In this document: in pieces, positions 10,440 to 17,807 of the stretch | How positions within the stretch are numbered: position 1 is the stretch's first letter | Layout of the letters: each line of letters opens with the position of its first letter | DNA from: an uncultured Gemmatimonadales bacterium | GTDB taxonomy: Bacteria; Gemmatimonadota; Gemmatimonadetes; Longimicrobiales; Gaopeijiaceae | Assembly (NCBI GenBank): GCA_937919655.1 | Contig: CALFPJ010000063.1 | Span: 1-64,000 of the forward strand | DNA length: 64,000 nucleotides | Direction of reading: 5' to 3' | Translations under genes and position numbers: made by a program | Notes under the pieces: model-generated | Databases searched by the model: none | Seen by the model: the letters and a program-made list of their open reading frames with translations, nothing else | What the model was told of the DNA's origin: nothing

Positions 10440-10468
10440 TTGACACTGTTCTGAGCGAAGGCCATAAT
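10440..10468 (+). promoter_or_regulatory. Sigma-70-type promoter for the ExbB-like gene
   Basis: TTGACA (10440-10445) and CATAAT (10463-10468) are separated by exactly 17 bases. This is a near-consensus housekeeping promoter with five of six -10 matches and a perfect -35. It starts seven bases after the transporter operon and leaves a leader of about 85 bases before the TTG start at 10560. Confidence 0.75.
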
Positions 10469-10559
10469 CCGACCCTCTTGAAATCCCTGCCCTTTCGCGG
10501 CCTTATTCTGGTCGTGGAAGGGCAACGTATCGCAACGATGAACTTGGCTGGAGGTCGCA

Positions 10560-11252
10560 TTGTCGATCCAACTGTACGGCGCACTGCTTCAAATCCCGGG
10601 CCTCGAGGCCTCGGAGGCTCCTCTAGGGGAGCAGATCGCATTGTTATGGGAGCAAACCGGCTTTATGCGCTGGCCGTTGGGTGCCTGTCTGGTGCTGGGT
10701 ATCATTGTCATCATGATCAAGTTCGTCAGCCTGACGCGTAAGTCGATCGCGACGAAGAAGATCCTTCAGGCGGTGGACGAGCTCCTCACGCAGCGTCGCA
10801 TCAAGGAAGCCCTTGAGTTGACGCGCGATACGGACGCTCCTGCGGCCAACATCCTGTATGCGGGCCTTGAGCGGCATGAAGAGGGCACCGACCGAGTGAT
10901 GAAGGCCATTGAGAACCAGGGCCTCATCGAGATGAGCAAGCTTGAGCGGGGTCTCGTGGTCCTGGCGACGCTGACGAACATCGCGCCGCTGCTGGGCTTC
11001 CTCGGAACCGTGATCGGCATGATCATCGCCTTCCAATCGATTGAGTTGGCTGGTGAGGTCGAGGCGACGCTGGTTGCCGGTGGTATTAAGGTGGCACTGC
11101 TGACGACCGCCATTGGTCTGATGATCGCCATTCCGGTATCGATCGGGCACAACTACTTCGTGTCGCGCATCGATTCGCTTGTGATCGACATGGAAGAATC
11201 GGCCCAGAAGATGGTCGATACCCTGCACGCGATCGAGCACGGACGCACTTGA
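10560..11252 (+). CDS. MotA/TolQ/ExbB family proton channel protein
   Basis: A 230-residue inner-membrane protein of the ExbB/TolQ family, which uses proton-motive force to drive TonB- or Tol-dependent processes at the outer membrane. There is one N-terminal membrane helix (WPLGACLVLGIIVIMIKF, about residues 40-57), a cytoplasmic helical loop, and the two conserved C-terminal helices containing IAPLLGFLGTVIGMI and the GGIKVALLTTAIGLMIAIP signature. The start is TTG 10560 with GGAGG about six bases upstream. It is monocistronic, with its own promoter and terminator. No ExbD/TolR partner follows, which is unusual, so the partner must be encoded elsewhere. Confidence 0.92.
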   Translation: MSIQLYGALLQIPGLEASEAPLGEQIALLWEQTGFMRWPLGACLVLGIIVIMIKFVSLTRKSIATKKILQAVDELLTQRRIKEALELTRDTDAPAANILYAGLERHEEGTDRVMKAIENQGLIEMSKLERGLVVLATLTNIAPLLGFLGTVIGMIIAFQSIELAGEVEATLVAGGIKVALLTTAIGLMIAIPVSIGHNYFVSRIDSLVIDMEESAQKMVDTLHAIEHGRT

Positions 11253-11275
11253 TACAAGAAGCTCTTTGAGCTTTT

Positions 11276-11311
11276 GAGAGGCCACCCCGATGGGGTGGCC
11301 TCTCTTTTTTT
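11276..11311 (+). terminator. Intrinsic terminator after the ExbB-like gene
   Basis: GAGAGGCCACCCC (11276-11288), a three-base loop and GGGGTGGCCTCTC (11292-11304) form a perfect 13-bp stem followed by seven Ts. Confidence 0.95.
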
Positions 11312-11392
11312 GTGCATATATGAATGCGTGGTGGCGGGAATTCAGTCGCGCGGCTAACGATATGCGCCACACGCGTGTCTTCTCTTTTGCCT

Positions 11393-13726
11393 ATGAAGCC
11401 CAAACTCTTGCTCTCTGCCCTTGTCGTGGTCGCCCTTGTTGCGGCCACCACTCCGCCGCCCCGCGACCGCGTGGCCGTTCTTTCGGTCGTGTCGGACTCA
11501 GCCCGTGCAGAGCTCGAGGCAGGTCGCTTCTGGCACGCCGCCCGCCTTCTCCGAGCGGAGGGGGCAGCTGCCGGCACTTCGGCCGACCTACTCATGCTGG
11601 CGAGGGCTGAGGCCGGGTGGAACAACTGGCCAGAGGTGGTCACGCTTCTGCGGGACGCGGAGTGGATCGGGACTGAAGGCGCGGGGACAGGGCTTTACTT
11701 GCTGGGTCGCGCCGAGGAAGAGGCGGGACGACCTGAACGCTCCGTCGCGGCCTTCCTTCGCTACCTCGAAGTCGCGCCATCTGCATCCACGCGCTATCAG
11801 TCTGCCCTGATTCGAGCCGCCAAGGCTCAGTGGGGGTTGGGGAGGCGGACAGAGGCGTTGGCCCTCATGGACGGGCCGGCCGCTTCCGTACTTGCCAAGA
11901 GTTGGCTCTCCGTTGCGCTGGCTGAGGACGTGGCCGACTCCGGTGACGTCGCGACCGTGGAGGCGCTCCTCGCTCGGGTTGCAGATACGCGGGCACGCGA
12001 TGTCGCCTGGCGGCTGAGGGCGGACGTGCTTGTGGCCGCTCGCGATTCCCTGGCGGCCGCTAAGGCCTTCGGTGACCTACGGTCGGCGACCGAGGGCAGC
12101 CGCAGGGGTTCGGTAACGGTTGAGCTGGGCCGTCTTGTTCTCGCTCGGAGTGACACGGTTCAGGGTCGCGCGCTCCTCATGGAGGGCCTAGAGGATGCGC
12201 CGCGGGCTGCCCAAGCCCGTGCCGCAGGCCCGCTCATGGATCTGAGGAGTGCGGACCGCGCCCTGACGCTGCGGCTGGCCCAGATCCTCGACCGTGCTGG
12301 GGACGGTCGCAGAGCCCTGATCGGCTACGATCGGGTGGTCGCGATGTCAGCTACTGACGGCGTTGAGGTTCCCCTGTGGATGCGCATTGAACGTGCGCGC
12401 CTCATGGGGACGGTTCGGAGCCGCCAAGAGGCGGCTGTCGAGGAGTTTCGCGCCATTCGGGCGGCGACCACAGATTCGACCCTGGGACCACGGAACTTGG
12501 AGACGTGGGCGCAACTGAGAAGCCGCCAGGGGCTCAATGGACAAGTGGCGACGCTACGTGGTTGGCTCGTTGAGGAGTACCCCGGAAGCGCTCAGGCTGG
12601 AGAAATCGTGTTCACGCGGGCGAGCGGAGCCGACACTCGCGGCCAGCTTGATGCAGCGATCGAGCAGTATGCGTTCATCGCCCAGAACGCACCCACGCAC
12701 GCGCGTGCAGGAGAGGGCCGAATGAGGACCGGTCAGATCCATCTTGGGCGCCAGAACCTGAAGGCCGCCGTTGAGGTGTACGAGGCCTATCTGACGGACT
12801 TCCCGGACGGACGCCGTTGGCAAGAGGCGGCGTATTGGGCGGGTCGCGCCAGGTTGGAGCTCGGTGACACCGTAGCCGCGGCGGCCCACGTCCGCCGTAT
12901 CTTCGCGGGTGACCCGGTGTCGTACTACGCGGTCATGGGCGCCGACCTTCTTGGCATCCCCTTCCGGGTGGATGTACCGGTGGACGAGGCCTCAACGGTA
13001 CCAGGGTGGTTACACGATGGGTTGGGTCGATTGGACCTGTTCACCGAGGTCGGCCTTGAGCGTGCGGCGACGCATGAGATCTCCTCGCTGACGGAACAAG
13101 CTCAGGCCCAAAAGGGTGACCGGCTCAGCCTGGCCGAGGCGCTCATTGAGCGGGGCCGCACGATCGATGGCATCAACCTCGCGTGGGCGCTGCGAGCCGA
13201 AGGATACGAATGGGACGATCGCCTAATGCGCGTGGCGTTTCCGTTTCCTTATCGTGAGCTGGTGCAACGCGAAGCCAAGGAGTGGGGACTCGACCCCTTC
13301 GTGATCGCGGCGATCATCCGTCAGGAGTCTGCCTTCAAGGCGGACATCGTGAGTCACGCCGGAGCGGTTGGCTTGATGCAAGTCATGCCGCCCACGGGTG
13401 CGGAGCTGGCCCGTCGGCATGGACCGAGCGGGTTCCACGAGGCCAATCTCACATCTCCCGAGGTCAACCTTCACCTTGGTGCGGCGTTCTTCGTTGACAT
13501 GAGTGCGCGCTACAAGGATGACCTGCCGCTGGTTTTATCTGCGTACAACGCCGGGCCGACTCGGGCGACGCGCTGGAGTCGATATCCCGAAGTGTCCGAC
13601 CCACTGCGCTTCACTGAGCGGATCCCGTTCGTTGAGACCCGCGGCTACGTGAAGAACGTTCGCCGTAACCTGGGGCTCTACCGTGCGCTCTACGGCTTGG
13701 TGATTCTGGGCGACGATCAGTCGTAG
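11393..13726 (+). CDS. Lytic transglycosylase (SLT domain) with N-terminal TPR-like region
   Basis: A secreted murein lytic transglycosylase of the Slt70 type, 777 residues, cleaving MurNAc-GlcNAc bonds in peptidoglycan. ATG 11393 gives a signal peptide with hydrophobic core LLLSALVVVALVAAT. Residues 30-600 or so are alanine-rich helical repeats resembling TPR/superhelical units. The C-terminal 150 residues are the SLT fold, with catalytic Glu near residue 645 in RQESAF, then AVGLMQVMPPTG and LVLSAYNAGPTRATRW. The preceding terminator at 11276-11311 separates it from the ExbB-like gene. A longer frame from 11324 would hide the signal peptide and is not favoured. Confidence 0.92.
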   Translation: MKPKLLLSALVVVALVAATTPPPRDRVAVLSVVSDSARAELEAGRFWHAARLLRAEGAAAGTSADLLMLARAEAGWNNWPEVVTLLRDAEWIGTEGAGTGLYLLGRAEEEAGRPERSVAAFLRYLEVAPSASTRYQSALIRAAKAQWGLGRRTEALALMDGPAASVLAKSWLSVALAEDVADSGDVATVEALLARVADTRARDVAWRLRADVLVAARDSLAAAKAFGDLRSATEGSRRGSVTVELGRLVLARSDTVQGRALLMEGLEDAPRAAQARAAGPLMDLRSADRALTLRLAQILDRAGDGRRALIGYDRVVAMSATDGVEVPLWMRIERARLMGTVRSRQEAAVEEFRAIRAATTDSTLGPRNLETWAQLRSRQGLNGQVATLRGWLVEEYPGSAQAGEIVFTRASGADTRGQLDAAIEQYAFIAQNAPTHARAGEGRMRTGQIHLGRQNLKAAVEVYEAYLTDFPDGRRWQEAAYWAGRARLELGDTVAAAAHVRRIFAGDPVSYYAVMGADLLGIPFRVDVPVDEASTVPGWLHDGLGRLDLFTEVGLERAATHEISSLTEQAQAQKGDRLSLAEALIERGRTIDGINLAWALRAEGYEWDDRLMRVAFPFPYRELVQREAKEWGLDPFVIAAIIRQESAFKADIVSHAGAVGLMQVMPPTGAELARRHGPSGFHEANLTSPEVNLHLGAAFFVDMSARYKDDLPLVLSAYNAGPTRATRWSRYPEVSDPLRFTERIPFVETRGYVKNVRRNLGLYRALYGLVILGDDQS

Positions 13727-13748
13727 CGACGGTTTTTGGCCACCGTAC

Positions 13749-13767
13749 TTCTGACTCAGGATACTAG
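13749..13767 (-). mobile_element. Solo end of a CTAG-type repeat
   Basis: On the minus strand this reads CTAG, TATCCTGAGTC, AGAA, and continues AGAAGTACGGTGGC to 13739. The outer 19 bases match the end of the element starting at 14183 with one mismatch, in opposite orientation. It lies between the transglycosylase stop and the cold-shock gene and seems to be a remnant, since no second end is found nearby on the same side. Confidence 0.6.
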
Positions 13768-13872
13768 ATGCTGGCGCGTTCGCCGAAACAACTTGCGTCG
13801 CTGCGGTTTGCCTTGAAAATTAAGGCGTCACCTGAGACGTGCTTTGTTTGACCCCAGTCGGAGACAAGCGGC

Positions 13873-14070
13873 ATGAAGGGGACCGTAAAATGGTTCAACG
13901 ACTCAAAAGGGTACGGCTTCATTGAGCAGCCGGAAGGTGATGACGTGTTCGTCCATTTCTCGGCGATCCAAAGCGAGGGGTTCCGCACACTCGCGGAGGG
14001 CGAGCAGGTGGAGTACGAGGTCAGTGAGTCCGAGTAGGGCCCCCAGGCTGCGAGTGTAATCAAGGCCTGA
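13873..14070 (+). pseudogene. Cold-shock protein (CspA family) interrupted by an in-frame amber codon
   Basis: A single CSD (OB-fold) nucleic-acid-binding protein. ATG 13873 follows GGAGA. The frame gives [19 protein letters not shown] with RNP1 (KGYGFI) and RNP2 (VFVHFSAI) intact, then stops at TAG 14035-14037 after 54 residues. The same frame continues directly with GPQAASVIKA and a TGA at 14068-14070, which is the normal family C-terminus (usually KGPQAANV). A single AAG-to-TAG change would explain the stop. The 54-residue product lacks the last beta strand. Full-length Csp proteins are 65-70 residues. A mutation, a read error or translational read-through are all possible. Confidence 0.85.
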
Positions 14071-14090
14071 CGCGCCCAGACACGGGTCCC

Positions 14091-14131
14091 GAGCGCCCCC
14101 GGCCATCATGGCCGCGGGGCGCTCTTTGTTT
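14091..14131 (+). terminator. Intrinsic terminator after the cold-shock gene
   Basis: GAGCGCCCC...GGCCA (14091-14105) pairs with TGGCC...GGGGCGCTC (14109-14124) and is followed by TTTGTTT. It sits 20 bases beyond the full-length reading frame. Confidence 0.85.
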
Positions 14132-14182
14132 GGGAAACCCCTCACCTTCGCGCTGACACCCGAGTGACTCTATCTTCCGCCT

Positions 14183-14347
14183 CTAGTGTCCTGAGTCAGA
14201 AGTTCGTTTGCATTCGAGCGCCGCTGCATCCACGCTGACCGCGTTGCTCCTCCGCCAAATAGCGTTGCTATTGTTTGCCGTCGCGCCTTGCCATCGCGGC
14301 GCATCGGCACGCTCGGTGCTGAATGAAGTTCTGACTCAGGACATTCG
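14183..14347. mobile_element. Short CTAG-type palindromic repeat (about 165 bp)
   Basis: The left end is CTAGTGTCCTGAGTCAGAA (14183-14201) and the right end is TTCTGACTCAGGAC (14329-14342), a 14-bp perfect inverted repeat. The right CTAG has decayed to TTCG. The centre holds the small hairpin AATAGC-GTT-GCTATT (14258-14272) flanked by CGTTGCTCCTCC and CGTCGCGCCT, which are shared with the 306-bp element at 38545-38850. It contains no gene and ends 37 bases before the polA start codon. Confidence 0.75.
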
Positions 14348-14384
14348 TCGCCCATTCCACATCAGTTGATCAGGTCATCGCACG

Positions 14385-17162
14385 TTGCAGATCCCAAAGA
14401 AAACCAAGCCACGCATATTTTTGATCGACGCGTATGCGCTGATCTATCGTTCCTATTTTGCGTTCATTCAGCGGCCGCTCACGAACTCTGCCGGCGAGAA
14501 CACCTCGGCTCCTTTCGGGTTCACGCGCTTCCTACTCGACATCCGAGAGGACTTCGAGCCGGACTATCTCGCTGTGGTCTTCGACGCGGGGGATTCGTTC
14601 CGCGACGAGATTTATCCGGCCTACAAGGCGACTCGGGAGAAGATGCCGGATGACCTCAGGGCAAGTCTCGTGCATGTTCGGACGATCGTGGAGGGATTCA
14701 ACGACCCGGTAGTGGAACTCGATGGTTATGAAGCTGACGACGTGATTGGGACGTTGGCGTTGAAGGCGCGAGATGCTGGCCTGGAAGCGGTGATCGTCTC
14801 TGGTGATAAGGACTTCTACCAACTGGTGGGGCCAAATATCCACCTGATGAACCCAGGCCGCGGCGGGGCGATCGGGGTGGCCGCGGATTGGGTGACCGAG
14901 GAGAACGCCAGCGAAAAATTTGGTATTCCGCCGAGCCAAATCGTGGACTACTTGGCTTTGGTCGGGGATTCGTCAGACAACGTGCCTGGCGCTCCAGGAA
15001 TCGGGCCCAAGACCGCCGTGAAACTGCTGCAGCAACATGCCGACATCGAGGGGCTGATCGCGAATGCCGCGACCCTCACTCCGCCCAGGGCAGCCAAGAC
15101 CATGGCGGAGAAGGCAGGCGACATCCGCCTGTCAAAACGGCTGGTGACGATCATGACGGACCTCCCGGTGGATCTCGACTTGGACGCCCTGAAGGTCGGT
15201 GAACCCGACCATGAGGCGCTTCGAGATATTTTCGTGAAGCTGGAGTTCCGGCGACTGGCCGAGCAGTTCGCTGGTGCGGCACAATCGAGCGGGGTCGCTA
15301 CTGCGGAGTTGCGGGATGAGGTCGACTACCGGATCGCGGACACCCCGGCGGCGGTGGAGACGTTGGTGTCGGCGATTCGGGCCGCCGGTAGGGTGGCGGT
15401 GACCACGGAATCGTCCACGGTAGATCCGTTGCGCGGTGAACTCGTCGCCCTTGGGCTGAGCCTGAATGGAGGCTCGGCTTGGTATCTACCGTTTGGGCAT
15501 CAGCAGCCTTTTGAGCTGACCTTTGAAGGGGAGGGGGCGGGGACAGTTCGTAACCTGCCGGCCCTCGGGGCCGGCTCAATGGCCGCCCTGAAGGCTGTGC
15601 TCGAGGATTCGGCTGTTGAGAAAATCGGGCACGACCTCAAGAAGACCGCCCTGACGCTCTCACGGGCCGGTGTAACGCTCTCGGGCTGGGCGTTTGACAC
15701 CATGGTCGGGAGCTACGTGCTCGACCCAGGTAGGCGCGATCACGAGGTCGCATCGCTGGCGCTGGAAATCTTTAGGCACCAGCCGGTCACGTATGCGGAC
15801 GTGATCGGCAGTGGGCGTAATAAGGTCCCGTTTGCAGAGGCGCCGCTAGAGCGTGCTCAAGAGTACGTGTGCGGGCAGGCCGACCTGTCGTTTCAGCTCG
15901 CTGCCCACTTGGGCGGGCAGTTCAACGAGCGCTCGCTGGGCGACCTGATGGCTGACCTGGAGATGCCGCTCGTACCCGTCCTCACCCGGATGGAGTTGGC
16001 TGGCATCGGCATCGACGAAGATTTTTTCCGCACCATGCGGTCTAAGCTCAAGCGCGAATTGGACATGATTCAGGAGGATGTGTTCAAACTCGCGGGGGGC
16101 GACTTCAACATGAATTCAACCCAGCAACTTCGAGTGATCCTCTTCGAGAAGTTGGGACTACCGGTCACCAAGAAGACCAAGACCGGTGCGTCCACAGACG
16201 CCTCGGTGCTGGAGGAACTGGCTGCGCAGGGTCACGAGGTCCCGAAGCTCATGATGGAGTATCGGGAGTTGGAGAAGCTGCGATCTACCTACGTCGAAGC
16301 GCTGCCTGCGCTCATCAACCCGACGTCCGGAAGAATCCACACGAGCTTTAATCAGGCTGTGGCCGCGACTGGAAGGCTCTCATCGAGCGATCCGAATCTG
16401 CAGAACATTCCCATCCGCACGGAAATCGGCAGGGAAATCAGGAAGGGGTTCGTCGCGGCGCCGGGGCACATGTTCCTGGCGGTCGACTACTCGCAGATCG
16501 AGCTTCGCGTGCTGGCGCATTTTTCAGGCGACGAGGCGTTCGTGACTGCATTCAGGCAAGGCATCGACGTCCACAAACAAACCGCGTCGGTCATCTTTGA
16601 CGTTCCGGTGGCTGACGTGAGCGGCCACATGCGGGGCCAGGCCAAGACGGTGAACTTCGCGACCCTATACGGACAGGGTCCGTTTTCGCTCGCGCAGCAA
16701 CTGGGCATTTCCCGCGAAGAGGCCAAGCAGTTTATCGCGACGTACTTCGAACGCTTCCGCGGCGTGCGTGACTTCCTTGACGCTCAGGTAGAGACGGCCA
16801 AGGAACATGGGTACGTCGAAACACTCATGGGGCGCCGCAGGTATGTGCCCGAACTGAGGTCGGGCAACTGGAATGTGCGTCAGTTTGGTGAGCGCATCGC
16901 CCAAAATACGCCGATCCAAGGTACCGCCGCGGACCTCATGAAGAAGGCGATGATCGACGTGCAGATTGCCCTCGACGCATCCGATACTTCAGCGACCATA
17001 CTGCTGCAGGTGCACGACGAATTGCTGCTCGAGGTGCCGCTGCCTGAGGTCGATGCGACACGGGATCTGGTGGTCGCGTGTATGGAGGGCGCGGTCGAGC
17101 TGAATGTGCCCCTCGTCGCTGATTCGGGCGTCGGGGCGAATTGGTACGAGTGCAAGGGCTGA
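14385..17162 (+). CDS. polA: DNA polymerase I
   Basis: Repair and Okazaki-fragment polymerase, 925 residues, typical length. The N-terminal 5'-3' exonuclease (about 1-290) has FLIDAYALIYRSYFAF, YEADDVIGTLA and GDSSDNVPGAPGIGPKTA. The middle 3'-5' exonuclease-like domain (about 300-500) has lost expected acidic residues: the first motif reads AVTTESSTVD where DxE is normal, and the second has LKKT in place of LKYD, so proofreading is probably absent. The polymerase domain has motif A VDYSQIELR, motif B RGQAKTVNFATLYGQG and motif C QVHDELLLEVP. Start is TTG 14385, the only start that fits the family N-terminus. A repeat element ends 37 bases upstream, so the promoter may lie in or near it. Confidence 0.95.
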   Translation: MQIPKKTKPRIFLIDAYALIYRSYFAFIQRPLTNSAGENTSAPFGFTRFLLDIREDFEPDYLAVVFDAGDSFRDEIYPAYKATREKMPDDLRASLVHVRTIVEGFNDPVVELDGYEADDVIGTLALKARDAGLEAVIVSGDKDFYQLVGPNIHLMNPGRGGAIGVAADWVTEENASEKFGIPPSQIVDYLALVGDSSDNVPGAPGIGPKTAVKLLQQHADIEGLIANAATLTPPRAAKTMAEKAGDIRLSKRLVTIMTDLPVDLDLDALKVGEPDHEALRDIFVKLEFRRLAEQFAGAAQSSGVATAELRDEVDYRIADTPAAVETLVSAIRAAGRVAVTTESSTVDPLRGELVALGLSLNGGSAWYLPFGHQQPFELTFEGEGAGTVRNLPALGAGSMAALKAVLEDSAVEKIGHDLKKTALTLSRAGVTLSGWAFDTMVGSYVLDPGRRDHEVASLALEIFRHQPVTYADVIGSGRNKVPFAEAPLERAQEYVCGQADLSFQLAAHLGGQFNERSLGDLMADLEMPLVPVLTRMELAGIGIDEDFFRTMRSKLKRELDMIQEDVFKLAGGDFNMNSTQQLRVILFEKLGLPVTKKTKTGASTDASVLEELAAQGHEVPKLMMEYRELEKLRSTYVEALPALINPTSGRIHTSFNQAVAATGRLSSSDPNLQNIPIRTEIGREIRKGFVAAPGHMFLAVDYSQIELRVLAHFSGDEAFVTAFRQGIDVHKQTASVIFDVPVADVSGHMRGQAKTVNFATLYGQGPFSLAQQLGISREEAKQFIATYFERFRGVRDFLDAQVETAKEHGYVETLMGRRRYVPELRSGNWNVRQFGERIAQNTPIQGTAADLMKKAMIDVQIALDASDTSATILLQVHDELLLEVPLPEVDATRDLVVACMEGAVELNVPLVADSGVGANWYECKG

Positions 17163-17270
17163 AGTAGTCCCTTCCTGCCATCCACTCGCCCCGTTTGCCC
17201 AGCCATCCTTCCGGTGCACAGGCTCGGGGATGACTCCGAGCTGGCTGAAACCACCATCGGAGGAATTCGC

Positions 17271-17636
17271 ATGAGCCGGTCCGTGAACAAGATTACCCTG
17301 ATTGGAAATGTCGGGCGTGATCCGGACATCCAGCAGACCAAGAATGGGATGAAGGTCGCTCACTTTTCACTCGCCACGAATCGGCGCCCGCAGGCCGGTT
17401 CGGAGGAGGAGGAGCGCACCGATTGGCACCGCCTCACCCTTTGGAACCGACAGGCGCAGTTCGCTGAAGAGCACATTCGCACAGGCGACCGCATCTACGT
17501 CGAGGGTCGCATTGAGTATGACGCGTACGAGCGTGACGGTGTCACCATTCCGACCGCTGAGATCCAGGTCAACAGCGTCGTGATGCTGAGTTCTAAAGCT
17601 GGAACTCAACCGGAGGAGATGGAGGAGGCTGCGTAG
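17271..17636 (+). CDS. ssb: Single-stranded DNA-binding protein
   Basis: OB-fold SSB that coats ssDNA during replication and repair, 121 residues. The start MSRSVNKITLIGNVGRDPDI is family-typical, and the core WHRLTLWNRQAQFAEEHIRTGDRIYVEGRI is intact. ATG 17271 follows a strong GGAGG. The C-terminus is short and ends EEMEEAA without the conserved DDDIPF-like tip that recruits partner proteins. Either this is a minor SSB paralogue or the partners use another contact. It follows polA by 108 bases and may be cotranscribed. Confidence 0.93.
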   Translation: MSRSVNKITLIGNVGRDPDIQQTKNGMKVAHFSLATNRRPQAGSEEEERTDWHRLTLWNRQAQFAEEHIRTGDRIYVEGRIEYDAYERDGVTIPTAEIQVNSVVMLSSKAGTQPEEMEEAA

Positions 17637-17695
17637 CAAGCCGCGCGCTTTGGCGGTGTCACTGCATTCGGGTGCCAGCGAGCATCGCCGGTCTC

Positions 17696-17727
17696 GGGGT
17701 CCAGGACGCTGATGCGTCTTGGGCCCC
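17696..17727. terminator. Possible terminator hairpin between ssb and the convergent gene
   Basis: GGGGTCCAGGACGC (17696-17709) and GCGTCTTGGGCCCC (17714-17727) pair at 12 of 14 positions around a TGAT loop. No T-run follows on either strand. It lies between two convergent genes. Confidence 0.4.
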
Positions 17728-17807
17728 TTGGGCTGTGCGGTCGCGGCGCGCGGTGAGGTGCCCCCGAATTGAGCGCCGCATGCTACTCCGCGGGTCGACC
17801 TACATCC

